A DNA stretch of 64,000 nucleotides from Rahnella sp. AA (GCF_002834385.1 NZ_PITQ01000016.1:58751-122750), one strand, 5' to 3'; shown: positions 9,050 to 18,036, numbered from the stretch's first letter. Program-made: numbers and translations. The notes: generated by a model from the letters alone, not told the origin.

Positions 9050-10099
9050 ATGAGAATACTGGTAATTGGGCCGTCATGGGTCGGTGACATGATGATGTCA
9101 CAAAGTCTCTACCGCACTTTGAAGGCTGCGGATCCTGAAGCGCAAATCGACGTGATGGCACCTGCATGGTGCCGTCCTTTGCTCGACCGGATGCCGGAAG
9201 TGCGCCAGGCTCTGCCGATGCCATTAGGCCACGGCGCTCTGGAATTAGGCGAGCGCCGCCGTCTTGGCATTTCGCTGCGTGGCGAACAATATCAGCGCGC
9301 CTTCGTGCTGCCAAACTCGTTTAAATCAGCTCTGGTGCCTTTCTTTGCCCACATTCCCCAGCGCACCGGCTGGCGTGGCGAAATGCGTTATGGTCTGCTT
9401 AATGATCTGCGGGTTCTCGATAAGGCCGCCTTTCCTTTGATGGTTCAGCGCTATGCCGCGCTGGGCTATGATGCGAAGCAAATCCGCACCGCTGCCGACT
9501 TACCGCAGCCGATTCTCTGGCCAAAATTACAGGTGTCAGAAGCAGAAGTTGCGGCGGTGAAAACCTCATTTGCCGTCGGTGACAACAGGCCGCTTGTCGG
9601 TTTTTGTCCGGGTGCAGAATTTGGCCCGGCAAAACGCTGGCCGCACTATCATTACGCCGCTCTGGCAGAAAAACTGATTGGTGAAGGCCAGCAGGTGGTG
9701 CTCTTTGGTTCGGCGAAAGACCATCCGGCGGGCGAACAAATCCGCCAATCTCTGACTGAAAATGCACAGCCTTTCTGCCTGAATCTGGCCGGTAAAACGT
9801 CGCTGGATCAGGCCGTTGTTATGATTGCCGCCTGTCAGGCGGTGGTCAGCAATGACTCGGGGCTGATGCATGTCGCTGCCGCACTGGATAAACCACTGGT
9901 TGCCCTGTACGGTCCGAGCAGCCCGGATTTCACCCCGCCGCTCAGCCATCAGGCCAAAGTTATCCGCCTCATCACTGGCTACCATAAAGTCCGTAAAGGT
10001 GATGCGGAAGAAGGCTATCACCAGAGTCTGATCGATATTCAGCCGGAGCAGGTTTATCAGGAATTAAGTCAGTTACTGAATTCAGGGAAGGAGCAGTAA
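9050..10099 (+). CDS. waaF: ADP-heptose:LPS heptosyltransferase II
   Basis: A 349-residue GT9 enzyme adding the second heptose to the LPS inner core at the cytoplasmic face of the inner membrane. It has the N-terminal GPSWVGDMMMSQSLYR, GFCPGAEFGPAKRWP, and the donor-site SNDSGLMHVAAALDKPLVALYGPSSPDFTPPL. The length matches E. coli (348). Its stop overlaps the waaC start by one base (TAATG), showing translational coupling. Confidence 0.98.
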   Translation: MRILVIGPSWVGDMMMSQSLYRTLKAADPEAQIDVMAPAWCRPLLDRMPEVRQALPMPLGHGALELGERRRLGISLRGEQYQRAFVLPNSFKSALVPFFAHIPQRTGWRGEMRYGLLNDLRVLDKAAFPLMVQRYAALGYDAKQIRTAADLPQPILWPKLQVSEAEVAAVKTSFAVGDNRPLVGFCPGAEFGPAKRWPHYHYAALAEKLIGEGQQVVLFGSAKDHPAGEQIRQSLTENAQPFCLNLAGKTSLDQAVVMIAACQAVVSNDSGLMHVAAALDKPLVALYGPSSPDFTPPLSHQAKVIRLITGYHKVRKGDAEEGYHQSLIDIQPEQVYQELSQLLNSGKEQ

Positions 10100-11082
10100 T
10101 GCGGGTTCTCATCGTCAAAACATCGTCAATGGGTGACGTTCTGCATACTCTCCCGGCACTGACGGATGCCATGAAGGCTATTCCCGGGATCCGGTTTGAC
10201 TGGGTCGTGGAGGAAGGTTTCACGCAAATTCCCGGCTGGCATCCGGCGGTAGATCGCGTTATCCCGGTAGCCATCCGGCGCTGGCGCAAAAACTGGTTTG
10301 GTTCTGAAACCCGCCAGCAACGCTGTGATTTCAAACGCGAATTGCAATCACGGACTTACGATGCCGTCATCGACGCGCAAGGCCTCATCAAAAGCGCCGC
10401 GCTGATTACCCGTGTCGCCAAAGGCGAGAAGCACGGCCAGGACTGCAAAAGCGCACGCGAGCCTTTTGCCAGCTGGTTTTACAATCAGCGTCATGAAGTC
10501 GATAAAAAACAGCATGCGGTAGAACGTACCCGCGAGCTTTTTGCAAAAAGTCTGGGTTATGAGAAACCTGCGATTCAGGGCGACTACGCCATCGCCGCAC
10601 GCTTCCTTTCACACCCACCGGCGGACGCCGGGCAGTATCTGGTCTTCCTTCACGCGACTACCCGGGCAGATAAACACTGGCCGGAAGAGCATTGGCGCGA
10701 ACTGATCGGCCTGTTCAGTACGCAGAATATCCGTATCAAACTGCCCTGGGGCGCGGAACATGAATACCAGCGTGCACTGAGGCTTGCAGAAGGCTTCCCC
10801 TTCGTTGAAGTCTTACCAAAATTAAGCCTGCAAAATGTGGCCGACGTGCTGGCTGGTGCAAAAGCCGTGGTTTCAGTCGATACCGGCCTGAGCCATTTGA
10901 CTGCCGCGCTGGATCGCCCAAATATCACACTTTACGGCCCGACAGATCCGGGGCTAATTGGGGGATATGGAAAGAATCAGTTTGTCCTGAAAGCAGAAGG
11001 CAATTCCCTGGAAAATCTGAAGGCGGAACAGGTCTTTGTTCGTCTTAACGAAATTCTTTCTGCAGAAAAGGAAATGAACTGA
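10099..11082 (+). CDS. waaC: ADP-heptose:LPS heptosyltransferase I
   Basis: A 327-residue GT9 enzyme that attaches the first L-glycero-D-manno-heptose to Kdo2-lipid A. Motifs are VKTSSMGDVLHTLPALTDA at the N-terminus, FDWVVEEGFTQIP, HATTRADKHWPEEHW, and VSVDTGLSHLTAALDRPNITLYGPTDPGLIG in the donor domain. The preceding gene is waaF, overlapping by one base. After it the base composition drops sharply at the start of the variable core genes. Confidence 0.98.
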   Translation: MRVLIVKTSSMGDVLHTLPALTDAMKAIPGIRFDWVVEEGFTQIPGWHPAVDRVIPVAIRRWRKNWFGSETRQQRCDFKRELQSRTYDAVIDAQGLIKSAALITRVAKGEKHGQDCKSAREPFASWFYNQRHEVDKKQHAVERTRELFAKSLGYEKPAIQGDYAIAARFLSHPPADAGQYLVFLHATTRADKHWPEEHWRELIGLFSTQNIRIKLPWGAEHEYQRALRLAEGFPFVEVLPKLSLQNVADVLAGAKAVVSVDTGLSHLTAALDRPNITLYGPTDPGLIGGYGKNQFVLKAEGNSLENLKAEQVFVRLNEILSAEKEMN

Positions 11083-11084
11083 CC

Positions 11085-12188
11085 ATGAGCTACGTGATTA
11101 TTTTCATTTTGCTGTGGCCGTTCAAAATGCTGATGAAGCCCTTTCGCCAGCGGAAAGGGCGAAACCTGGTCATACAAACCGCTAAGATTGGTGACTTTGT
11201 TAACATTACGCCATTACTAAAGCATTTAAGAAAATCTGATGTCCTGATCAGTAAAACTGTTTTACCCCTGGCTGAGCGGGATTCAACAATAGAGAACATC
11301 TATCTGATTGAGGATTTTAAAAAGTCCTTAATCAGCAAAATTCGTCTCGCGTTTAGCCTGCTCAACCGTTATGACAACGTGTATTTGTTGCAACCCAACA
11401 GCGTTAATGCCTTTTATGCGGCATTTTGTAATGCGAAGAAAAAAGCGTTTCTGATCGCTTATACCCGTAAGTGGTATCACGGTATTTTCTATCAGACAGC
11501 GGATATTGTCCGTCTGCATAAGAAAACGGATTTCACGCTGGAAAGTTATCTGAAGCTGGCGGATCCGGACCTCAGTGCTGAGAGTTATAAAAAACACGCG
11601 ACTTTACCGTTATGGATACCCGAAGAAGTCTTGCCCGAACTGGCTAAAAATACGTCGGTAAAAATTGGTATCAGCATCTCCGCAGGTAATAAGGCGAAGA
11701 CTATTCCGACGGAGATATGGATAAAAATCCTCAGCTCTCTTGCTGGATTGCCTTGCAAGTTTTATGTTTTTGGCCCGGATAATGAACAAAAATATCTCGA
11801 CAAACTGCTGGAAAAACTGAGTCGTCATGAAAACATCATTAGCTTAATTGGGAAGCTAAAATTGCATGAAGTGCCACATGCAATTTCACTGATGGATATG
11901 TATATAGCGTCCGATTCCGGTAATATTTATATCGCGGATGCCGTAAATGTTCCGGTGGTCTGCCTTGCAGGCCCCTGCGACCTGGCAGAACAGCACCCAA
12001 CCTATGCGCCCTTAATTTTAACGCCAGAGGATGAAACGTTTACACCTGAGTCTTATATCTTCGCAGCGCCATATCAGTTCAGGCATAGCGCAGAGGAGCT
12101 CTTTTCGCTCAGTGATGCACAGTTGAATCAAATACGTTCATTTGTTATTAACAACACCAGTCAGGAACAGAATCATGTCCAGCCATGA
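11085..12188 (+). CDS. GT9 family heptosyltransferase-like protein
   Basis: 367 residues with an N-terminal hydrophobic stretch (VIIFILLWPFKMLM), then IQTAKIGDFVNITPLLKHL, equivalent to the N-terminal loop of WaaC/WaaF. It has GISISAGNKAKTIPTEIW and YIASDSGNIYIADAVNVPVVCLAGP, equivalent to the heptose-donor site. It is a divergent GT9 member: Asn replaces the usual His in the DSGxxH motif (DSGNIYIA), so donor or activity may differ. The codons are AT-rich unlike waaC. It begins 2 bases after waaC and overlaps the next gene by 14 bases. A core-sugar transferase role is inferred. Confidence 0.82.
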   Translation: MSYVIIFILLWPFKMLMKPFRQRKGRNLVIQTAKIGDFVNITPLLKHLRKSDVLISKTVLPLAERDSTIENIYLIEDFKKSLISKIRLAFSLLNRYDNVYLLQPNSVNAFYAAFCNAKKKAFLIAYTRKWYHGIFYQTADIVRLHKKTDFTLESYLKLADPDLSAESYKKHATLPLWIPEEVLPELAKNTSVKIGISISAGNKAKTIPTEIWIKILSSLAGLPCKFYVFGPDNEQKYLDKLLEKLSRHENIISLIGKLKLHEVPHAISLMDMYIASDSGNIYIADAVNVPVVCLAGPCDLAEQHPTYAPLILTPEDETFTPESYIFAAPYQFRHSAEELFSLSDAQLNQIRSFVINNTSQEQNHVQP

Positions 12189-13179
12189 ATATCTGAATTA
12201 CCTCGAGCATAAAGAAGATCTCGTAAACAATTTGGAATTCTCAGCATTACCCGTTGTTCATATCGCGTTTGGAATAAACAATGCATATGCTCGTGGTATG
12301 GGGATCACTATTTTTTCTATTCTGGAAAACAACCCGAGCCTGGCTTTTCATGTTCACGTTTTTGGCAGCCCGCTCGATGAAAAATCAAAATTGCTGCTGC
12401 TTGAATTGGCAACAAATCACCCATTAGCCATAACTTGTTATGTCTTTCGGGAATCTGCTTTTTCCGATTTACCCCTGATGGGGCGCTATCCGCAGGCAAT
12501 TTATTACCGTCTTTTCACACCGTATATTCTCTCTGAAGTCACCTCCAAACTGATATACCTTGATGCTGACACACTCTGTTTAGGCAGCTATAAAGAGCTG
12601 CATGATACGGATATCAGCCATTATACTTTAGCTGCGGTTAACGATACCCAACGGGCGAGAAACAAACTATGCCCGCAACTGGGTCTCAAAAGTGGTAACT
12701 ATTTCAATTCAGGTTTTTTATACATCAACATCCCGCGATGGCTCGAGAAAAAAACAACTGAACGGATCATTAAAACACTTTCTCTTAGCGAGCAAGAGCT
12801 GAAATTCCCCGATCAGGACGCGCTAAATATTACACTCGAAAATGAAGTGTTATTACTTCCTAAGAAATACAATTTTATATGCGACATAATTTTAAACAAG
12901 GTCGGTAAGAGTGTCCCGGTGCCGCCAGATACCATCCTCATCCACTACACGGGCAAATGCAAACCCTGGCATCTTTGGGGACTCGGGGAACTCTCGGCTA
13001 TTTATGACCGATATTATGAAAAATCTCCCTGGCGCGCAGTGCCACACGACATGCCGGTTTCTTATAAAGAAATGAAGCGTTATGCACAGGCGCTCTGGCA
13101 TGAACGCCAATACATGCCCAGCTTATGCTGGATGGCTAAGTATATGAATAACAAAATTTTTGGAAAGACACCTTTATGA
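12175..13179 (+). CDS. GT8 family glycosyltransferase (WaaJ/WaaO-like)
   Basis: 334 residues. The GT8 (GT-A fold, retaining) hallmarks are HIAFGINNAYARGMGITIFSIL, YYRLFTPYIL, KLIYLDADTLCLG (DxD motif), FNSGFLYINIPRW and FPDQDALNI, with a late ILIHYTGKCKPWH (donor-site HxxGxxKPW). The C-terminal part resembles the extension of E. coli LPS hexosyltransferases WaaO/WaaJ, which add glucose or galactose to the outer core. The exact sugar is not readable. ATG 12175 is chosen because AGGAA precedes it; the upstream TTG at 12142 lacks such support. It overlaps both neighbours. Confidence 0.87.
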   Translation: MSSHEYLNYLEHKEDLVNNLEFSALPVVHIAFGINNAYARGMGITIFSILENNPSLAFHVHVFGSPLDEKSKLLLLELATNHPLAITCYVFRESAFSDLPLMGRYPQAIYYRLFTPYILSEVTSKLIYLDADTLCLGSYKELHDTDISHYTLAAVNDTQRARNKLCPQLGLKSGNYFNSGFLYINIPRWLEKKTTERIIKTLSLSEQELKFPDQDALNITLENEVLLLPKKYNFICDIILNKVGKSVPVPPDTILIHYTGKCKPWHLWGLGELSAIYDRYYEKSPWRAVPHDMPVSYKEMKRYAQALWHERQYMPSLCWMAKYMNNKIFGKTPL

Positions 13180-14462
13180 TAAAGAATCTGATATCAGAGA
13201 TAAAAACGTCGTCTTTTGACGATAAACTGGCGTCAGTATTTTTCTTATTTATAACGATCTCCATCTCTTTCTTCATGTATTCCGGAGAGATCACCCGAAA
13301 CTTTTTCTATATCACGACTTATATAGCGGTAATCTATGTTTTCTACATTAGCCTGCGGGTAGAAAAGAAAATTCACTTCTACCCTATTGCATGGGTTGTT
13401 TTTTCTTTAGGCATAAGTAAATTACTTTGGGTTATTCTTACAACAAACCATCAGTATCCCTTGATTGCTTATCATTACCAAATTAGCGGTAAACGACTCA
13501 TTTTGGCAGCATTTATCCTGTATGCCATTGAACATAACATGCACAAATGGAAAATCCCCACGCTGACAGTACGCGCGGGCATCTCCATTATGACATTACT
13601 GTTTATCACTATATCCGTTATTCGCGTTATTATTTATTTAAAAACGGGCGAGAGAATTAAAATAAACTCCGATGCGCCCACATCAGGGGCTTATACCTTT
13701 ACTATTTTCTCCCTGTTGGTCATGTACAGCCTTAAATATCATGCATTAAAACATTACCGGCTTATTTGCCTGATTGTTATGACGATGACGTTTGCTGTCC
13801 TTGCCGCAACCGAAACTCGATCGGCAATTATGTTATTTACACTGGTTAGTGCCGGGAGTGTAATTTACGATTTTTCAAAAAGCTCCAACACGTCAAAGAT
13901 AATATACGGCTTTGCCATTGCCAGTTTAATCATTGCTGCTGTGATTTCAGGCCATCCTTATTACAATAAAGTGCTTAGCCGAATCGATAATCTTCACAAT
14001 GAAGTAACGTCTTATGATGAAGGCAACCGTAATACCTCTGTAGGGGCCCGTTTTTCTATGTGGCGTGCAGGAATAGATGCCTTCAGGCAGCATCCGTTCG
14101 GCCAGTCTGCTGACAGTCGCAATGCACTGGCGACGACTTTCATTACTCAGCATGAAGGGGGAAATCCGGAAGCACTGCGTAATCTGCAATTCCATTTGCA
14201 TAATGACATCATCGATACAATGTCGCTGCAGGGGATTTTGGGGGCTATTATCATGGTGCTGTTCTTTGCCGTATTGTTGATCTATCCCTTCAAACTGGTA
14301 CCGAAAGGATACGAGTTTCTATTACTCTCTGTTCCGGTTATTTACTTCAGCCAGGGTGATACGCAATTTTATAATCGTGAGACGCCATACTTTATTGTTT
14401 TGGTGCTGGGTTATCTGCTGATGTTAAGAATGCGAAGCCATAACCCATTAAAAAAGCAATGA
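13176..14462 (+). CDS. waaL: O-antigen ligase (WaaL/Wzy_C family)
   Basis: A 428-residue polytopic inner-membrane protein with about ten hydrophobic segments and one large periplasmic loop after residue 260. The family signature is the loop HPFGQSADSRN...LQFHLHNDIIDTMSLQGILG, whose His-Asn stretch corresponds to the essential histidine of WaaL ligases. It would transfer undecaprenyl-linked O-antigen to the completed core in the periplasm. The start overlaps the GT8 gene by four bases (ATGA). Its position between core transferases and the generally poor conservation of the sequence are typical of waaL. A Wzy polymerase is the alternative, less likely here. Confidence 0.85.
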   Translation: MIKNLISEIKTSSFDDKLASVFFLFITISISFFMYSGEITRNFFYITTYIAVIYVFYISLRVEKKIHFYPIAWVVFSLGISKLLWVILTTNHQYPLIAYHYQISGKRLILAAFILYAIEHNMHKWKIPTLTVRAGISIMTLLFITISVIRVIIYLKTGERIKINSDAPTSGAYTFTIFSLLVMYSLKYHALKHYRLICLIVMTMTFAVLAATETRSAIMLFTLVSAGSVIYDFSKSSNTSKIIYGFAIASLIIAAVISGHPYYNKVLSRIDNLHNEVTSYDEGNRNTSVGARFSMWRAGIDAFRQHPFGQSADSRNALATTFITQHEGGNPEALRNLQFHLHNDIIDTMSLQGILGAIIMVLFFAVLLIYPFKLVPKGYEFLLLSVPVIYFSQGDTQFYNRETPYFIVLVLGYLLMLRMRSHNPLKKQ

Positions 14463-14468
14463 TTTTTT

Positions 14469-14493
14469 CGGGCCGTGGATCTCGCACGGCCCG
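14469..14493 (+). promoter_or_regulatory. GC-rich hairpin between waaL and the GT2 gene
   Basis: CGGGCCGTG (14469-14477), 7-base loop, CACGGCCCG (14485-14493): a perfect 9-bp stem right after the waaL stop, in otherwise AT-rich DNA. The T6 run is before rather than after the stem, so it is not a standard terminator on this strand. It could be a transcript-stabilising or attenuating structure. Confidence 0.5.
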
Positions 14494-14527
14494 GTGCATG
14501 CCAGCCTTATCAGTGGAAATGTGTGAT

Positions 14528-15535
14528 ATGACCCTTACAACGACATCCGAAGACATTAAGCTCAGCGCAATTATCCCTATGTATAATGCAGGGGCGATGT
14601 TTCGAAACTTTATGGATTCGCTCGTCGCTCAGACATTAAATAGCCTCGAAATTATTATCGTTAATGATGGCTCAACGGACGGTTCAGATCAGATTGCACA
14701 AGAATACGCTGAACGATATCCGCATATCCGGGTCATTACCCAAACTAACGGCGGCGTTTCGCGCGCGCGCAATTCGGGCCTGGATATCGCCAGAGGTCAA
14801 TATGTTACCTTCCCGGATGCTGATGACATCATCTACCCTGACATGTACAAAACACTGATAGATATGTGCGAGCAGGATGATTTGGATGCCGCACAATGTA
14901 ATGGCGAACGCTATTTCGTGGGTTCTGAAAAAGTAAAACCAATAATACCCACGGATCGCTTAACCTCTACCGGCCTGCTGGATGGTGCCACCTGGTTGAA
15001 AACTGCGCTGGCCACCAACCGTTATTTACATGTGGTCTGGCTGGGCGTTTATCGTCTGGAACTCATTAAGAAGAAAGGGCTTTATTTTGAACCGGGATTG
15101 CATCATCAGGATATTCCCTGGACGACAGAGTTCATGTTCAATGCCCGTCGCGTAAAATATACCCAAGAAGTACTTTATCGTTATTACATTCACGGTCAGT
15201 CAATCAGCAATCAAAAACGAACCGGAATGAAAAATGCTGAGTATCAAAAACATTATCTGAAAATAGCTAAAATGCTTGATGAGCTGAATGAGCGCTATAA
15301 AGATCAGGTAAAGATATATTCCGAATTCCCACGACAAGTCACCCGTGAAGCGCTGACAGTGTGCCATTCGATCCGCCGCGAGCCGGATCCTGCGGCCCAA
15401 AAAGCCATGATTGAAGATATTTATACCTCCGGCACGCGCAGAATAATGCTCAAAAACGCCCGTGGACTCAAACAGTGGTGGCAATTATTGCTGTGGCTGA
15501 AACGCCTCCATAGCCTGCGGAAAAAACTCGCTTAA
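14528..15535 (+). CDS. GT2 family glycosyltransferase
   Basis: 335 residues, GT-A fold. Motifs are LSAIIPMYNAGAMFRNFMDSL, IIIVNDGSTDGSDQIA, NGGVSRARNSGLDIARGQYVTFPDADD (the DxD region) and a C-terminal HHQDIPWTTEFMFN. A domain-wide resemblance to LPS and capsule GT2 transferases is clear, but donor and acceptor are unknown. ATG 14528 is preferred because GGAA lies nine bases before it. Starts at 14459 or 14519 are in frame, but 14459 has no ribosome-binding site. It is the last gene before a 160-base gap and probably the end of the hldD operon. Confidence 0.85.
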   Translation: MTLTTTSEDIKLSAIIPMYNAGAMFRNFMDSLVAQTLNSLEIIIVNDGSTDGSDQIAQEYAERYPHIRVITQTNGGVSRARNSGLDIARGQYVTFPDADDIIYPDMYKTLIDMCEQDDLDAAQCNGERYFVGSEKVKPIIPTDRLTSTGLLDGATWLKTALATNRYLHVVWLGVYRLELIKKKGLYFEPGLHHQDIPWTTEFMFNARRVKYTQEVLYRYYIHGQSISNQKRTGMKNAEYQKHYLKIAKMLDELNERYKDQVKIYSEFPRQVTREALTVCHSIRREPDPAAQKAMIEDIYTSGTRRIMLKNARGLKQWWQLLLWLKRLHSLRKKLA

Positions 15536-15547
15536 GACGTTTCAGAA

Positions 15548-15631
15548 AGAGATGATTCTTTTATGTTCATCTCTGGATTATAACTACTTCATAAACGAAG
15601 TTATTTATCTTTCTATATCAGGAAGATAAAT
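15548..15631 (+). repeat. cluster of stem-loops between the GT2 gene and waaQ
   Basis: Consecutive inverted repeats lie in 84 bases. AGAGATGA/TCATCTCT pairs 15548-15555 with 15567-15574. ACTTC/GAAGT pairs 15586-15590 with 15597-15601. An 11-bp stem with one GU pair joins 15603-15613 to 15621-15631. None is followed by a T run of terminator quality. The first may still end the upstream transcript. Confidence 0.55.
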
Positions 15632-15663
15632 AGCTTCACAGCTTTCGATTCTTCACCTAAAAT

Positions 15664-15675
15664 CGACTCACTATA
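15664..15675 (+). promoter_or_regulatory. 12-base match to the T7 RNA polymerase promoter core
   Basis: CGACTCACTATA is identical to positions -12 to -1 of the T7 class promoter, but +1 is T rather than G and only two of the five bases before it match. It lies 20 bases before the waaQ start codon. It is most likely chance or an unrelated host signal. Confidence 0.2.
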
Positions 15676-15695
15676 TTCTAATATCAGATAATAGA

Positions 15696-16778
15696 ATGCC
15701 TAACTCCGAAGCCAAATACGCAGCCTTGATACCCAAAAGAATTTTGCTGATGAAACTCCGTCACCACGGAGATATGGTGCTGACGACGCCGGTAATAAAC
15801 AGGCTACATCAGCATTATCCCGATGCTGAAATTGACGTGCTTTTGTACAAAGAAACACTCCCTATTCTCAGCGAACACCCTGCACTGTCCAATATCCATG
15901 TCATTGACAGATCATGGAAAAAACAAGGGGTTCGCTATCAATTGCAGCAAGAATACCGGCTATTAAAAGCGGTTCGGGCACGACATTATGATCTGGTGAT
16001 CAACCTGGCCGACCAATGGCGCAGCGCACTGATTTCCCGGCTCACTGGTGCAAAAGTACGGTTAGGCTTCGACTATAAAAAACGTCAGTCACCGATTTGG
16101 CGCGCCGGGCATACACAGCTGGTGTCGACTGAAAACCACAGTGTTTTGCATACTGTCGAACAGAATATGTCGATTCTGTCTCCGTTAGGCATTCCTACGG
16201 ATAATGCCCAGACATCGATGCATTATTCCCCAAGCGATAAAGTTTTCTGTCAGCAACTGCTGCACGAAAATCAGGTTTCCGGCGAGTATATTGTGATTCA
16301 GCCAACGTCCCGCTGGACATTCAAATGTTGGGATGATGAGAAATTTGCCAACGTAATCGATGGTCTCGCCGATACGGGGCTGACTATCGTTATGACGGCA
16401 GGCCCCGATAAAAAAGAATTGGATATGGTGCGCAAAATCCAGGATCTGACCCATTATCCTCAGGTCGTCTCTGTTGCCGGCCAGCTATCACTGACACAAC
16501 TGGCGGCGATGATCGATGGAGCAAAGCTCTTTATCGGCGTGGATTCTGCACCGATGCACATGGCAGCCGCACTCAATACGCCTTGCGTTGCCTTATTTGG
16601 CCCCACAAAAATGCAGCACTGGCGCCCCTGGGGCAACAATAACACCACCATTTGGGCGGGTGATTATGCTCCGCTTCCGGCACCTGATTCTATTGATACG
16701 AAGACTCAGCAACGTTATCTGCATGCAATCCCTGCCAGCGATGTGATTGATGCCGCCAGGAGTTATCTGCATGAGTAA
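15696..16778 (+). CDS. waaQ: lipopolysaccharide heptosyltransferase III (WaaQ-like)
   Basis: A 360-residue GT9 protein. MKLRHHGDMVLTTPVINRLHQHYPDAEIDVLLY is the WaaQ-type N-terminus. VIQPTSRWTFKCWDDEKFANVID and FIGVDSAPMHMAAALNTPCVALFGPTKMQHWRPWG form the donor site with the conserved DSAPMH. WaaQ adds the branching third heptose to HepII. The start codon lies in the 3' arm of a small stem (ATTCTA/TAGAAT, 15675-15680 and 15692-15697), and no strong Shine-Dalgarno is visible. It overlaps the next gene by eight bases. It starts the waaQ-GT4 unit after a stem-loop-rich gap. Confidence 0.92.
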   Translation: MPNSEAKYAALIPKRILLMKLRHHGDMVLTTPVINRLHQHYPDAEIDVLLYKETLPILSEHPALSNIHVIDRSWKKQGVRYQLQQEYRLLKAVRARHYDLVINLADQWRSALISRLTGAKVRLGFDYKKRQSPIWRAGHTQLVSTENHSVLHTVEQNMSILSPLGIPTDNAQTSMHYSPSDKVFCQQLLHENQVSGEYIVIQPTSRWTFKCWDDEKFANVIDGLADTGLTIVMTAGPDKKELDMVRKIQDLTHYPQVVSVAGQLSLTQLAAMIDGAKLFIGVDSAPMHMAAALNTPCVALFGPTKMQHWRPWGNNNTTIWAGDYAPLPAPDSIDTKTQQRYLHAIPASDVIDAARSYLHE

Positions 16779-17916
16779 TACTATGGATGTTAAAAGTATT
16801 CGCCTAGCCATTGTCCGGCAAAAGTATCGCCCGGACGGCGGTGCAGAACGTTTCATCTCACGCGCACTTGAAGCGCTGGATGACCAGAATATCGACCTCA
16901 ATATCATTACGCGTCAGTGGGAAGGGAAGCCAAATACGAAATGGAAAATCCACTTTTGCAATCCTGCAAAATATGGACGAGTTTCGAGGGAAAAAGGTTT
17001 TGCGACGGCTGCCCGGCAATGTTGGGAACAGGAACACTTCGACATCGTGCAAAGTCATGAGCGTATACCCGGTTGCGACATTTTTCGCGCGGGCGACGGC
17101 GCGCATCGGGTCTGGCTGGAACAAAGGGCGCGAGTAATTTCCCCTTTGCAGCGCATGCTCACACAAATCAGTCCCTACCACCGATATGTTCTGCAGGCCG
17201 AAGAGGCCATGTTCCATTCGCCAGAATTGAAAAAAATCATCTGCAATTCTGAGATGGTAAAACACGATATCATGCGCTGCTACGGGGTCGATGAGAGTCG
17301 TTTCGAAGTAATTTATAACGCCATTGATTCTCAGAAGTTTGTTCCCGCTACAGATGAACAACGCCGCACATCACGTGACACCCTTTCACTGCCACAGCAG
17401 GCCAATGTTCTGATTTATGTGGGTTCGGGTTTTGAACGCAAAGGGCTGAAACCTGCCATTGAGGCTATTGCCTCAGGTGACCGTTACCTGATTGTCGTCG
17501 GTCAGGATAAAGATCAGAAAAAATACGAATCACTGGCCCGCCAGCTCGGGTGCTTTGAACGAATCCGCTTCGCCGGCGTGCAAAACAATGTACTGCCTTA
17601 CTATCATGCCGCTGACGGCATGATTCTGCCCACTTTATACGACCCTTTCCCTAACGTTATTCTCGAAGCTATGGCCTGCGGCCTGCCCGTCATCACCAGC
17701 CAGACATGTGGTGGCGCTGAATTTATTACAAACGGGCGGGAGGGCTTTGTTTGTGACGCATTAGATGTTGCCAGCCTCAGCGAATACGTAAGCAACATTC
17801 CATCACGCCAGGAAAATGACGAGATGGGAAACGCTGCGCGAAACCGAATTTTACCGTACACCCCAAAAAATCTTTCACAACAGCTGGTTGCGCTTTATCA
17901 CTCGTTACTGGTCTGA
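16771..17916 (+). CDS. GT4 family LPS core glycosyltransferase (WabG-like)
   Basis: 381 residues. The N-terminus IRLAIVRQKYRPDGGAERFISRALEAL and the donor domain LIYVGSGFERKGLKPAIEAI, MILPTLYDPFPNVILEAMACGLPVITSQTCGGAEFI are typical of the GT4 core transferase found next to waaQ in Klebsiella and Serratia (WabG, which adds galacturonic acid to heptose II). E. coli WaaG is a related alternative with glucose as donor, but its N-terminus differs from memory. The orthology is inference. AGGAGT seven bases upstream fixes ATG 16771, inside the end of waaQ. Confidence 0.85.
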   Translation: MSNTMDVKSIRLAIVRQKYRPDGGAERFISRALEALDDQNIDLNIITRQWEGKPNTKWKIHFCNPAKYGRVSREKGFATAARQCWEQEHFDIVQSHERIPGCDIFRAGDGAHRVWLEQRARVISPLQRMLTQISPYHRYVLQAEEAMFHSPELKKIICNSEMVKHDIMRCYGVDESRFEVIYNAIDSQKFVPATDEQRRTSRDTLSLPQQANVLIYVGSGFERKGLKPAIEAIASGDRYLIVVGQDKDQKKYESLARQLGCFERIRFAGVQNNVLPYYHAADGMILPTLYDPFPNVILEAMACGLPVITSQTCGGAEFITNGREGFVCDALDVASLSEYVSNIPSRQENDEMGNAARNRILPYTPKNLSQQLVALYHSLLV

Positions 17917-18036
17917 TGACAAGGGTGCTGACATGATGAGTCGATCGCACTTATCTGATAACATGTGCCCATCTATCCGCCGGGACTATTTTCGCTCTAT
18001 GAAATTGATTTTCCCTAACGCAACGCCTGATAAAAA

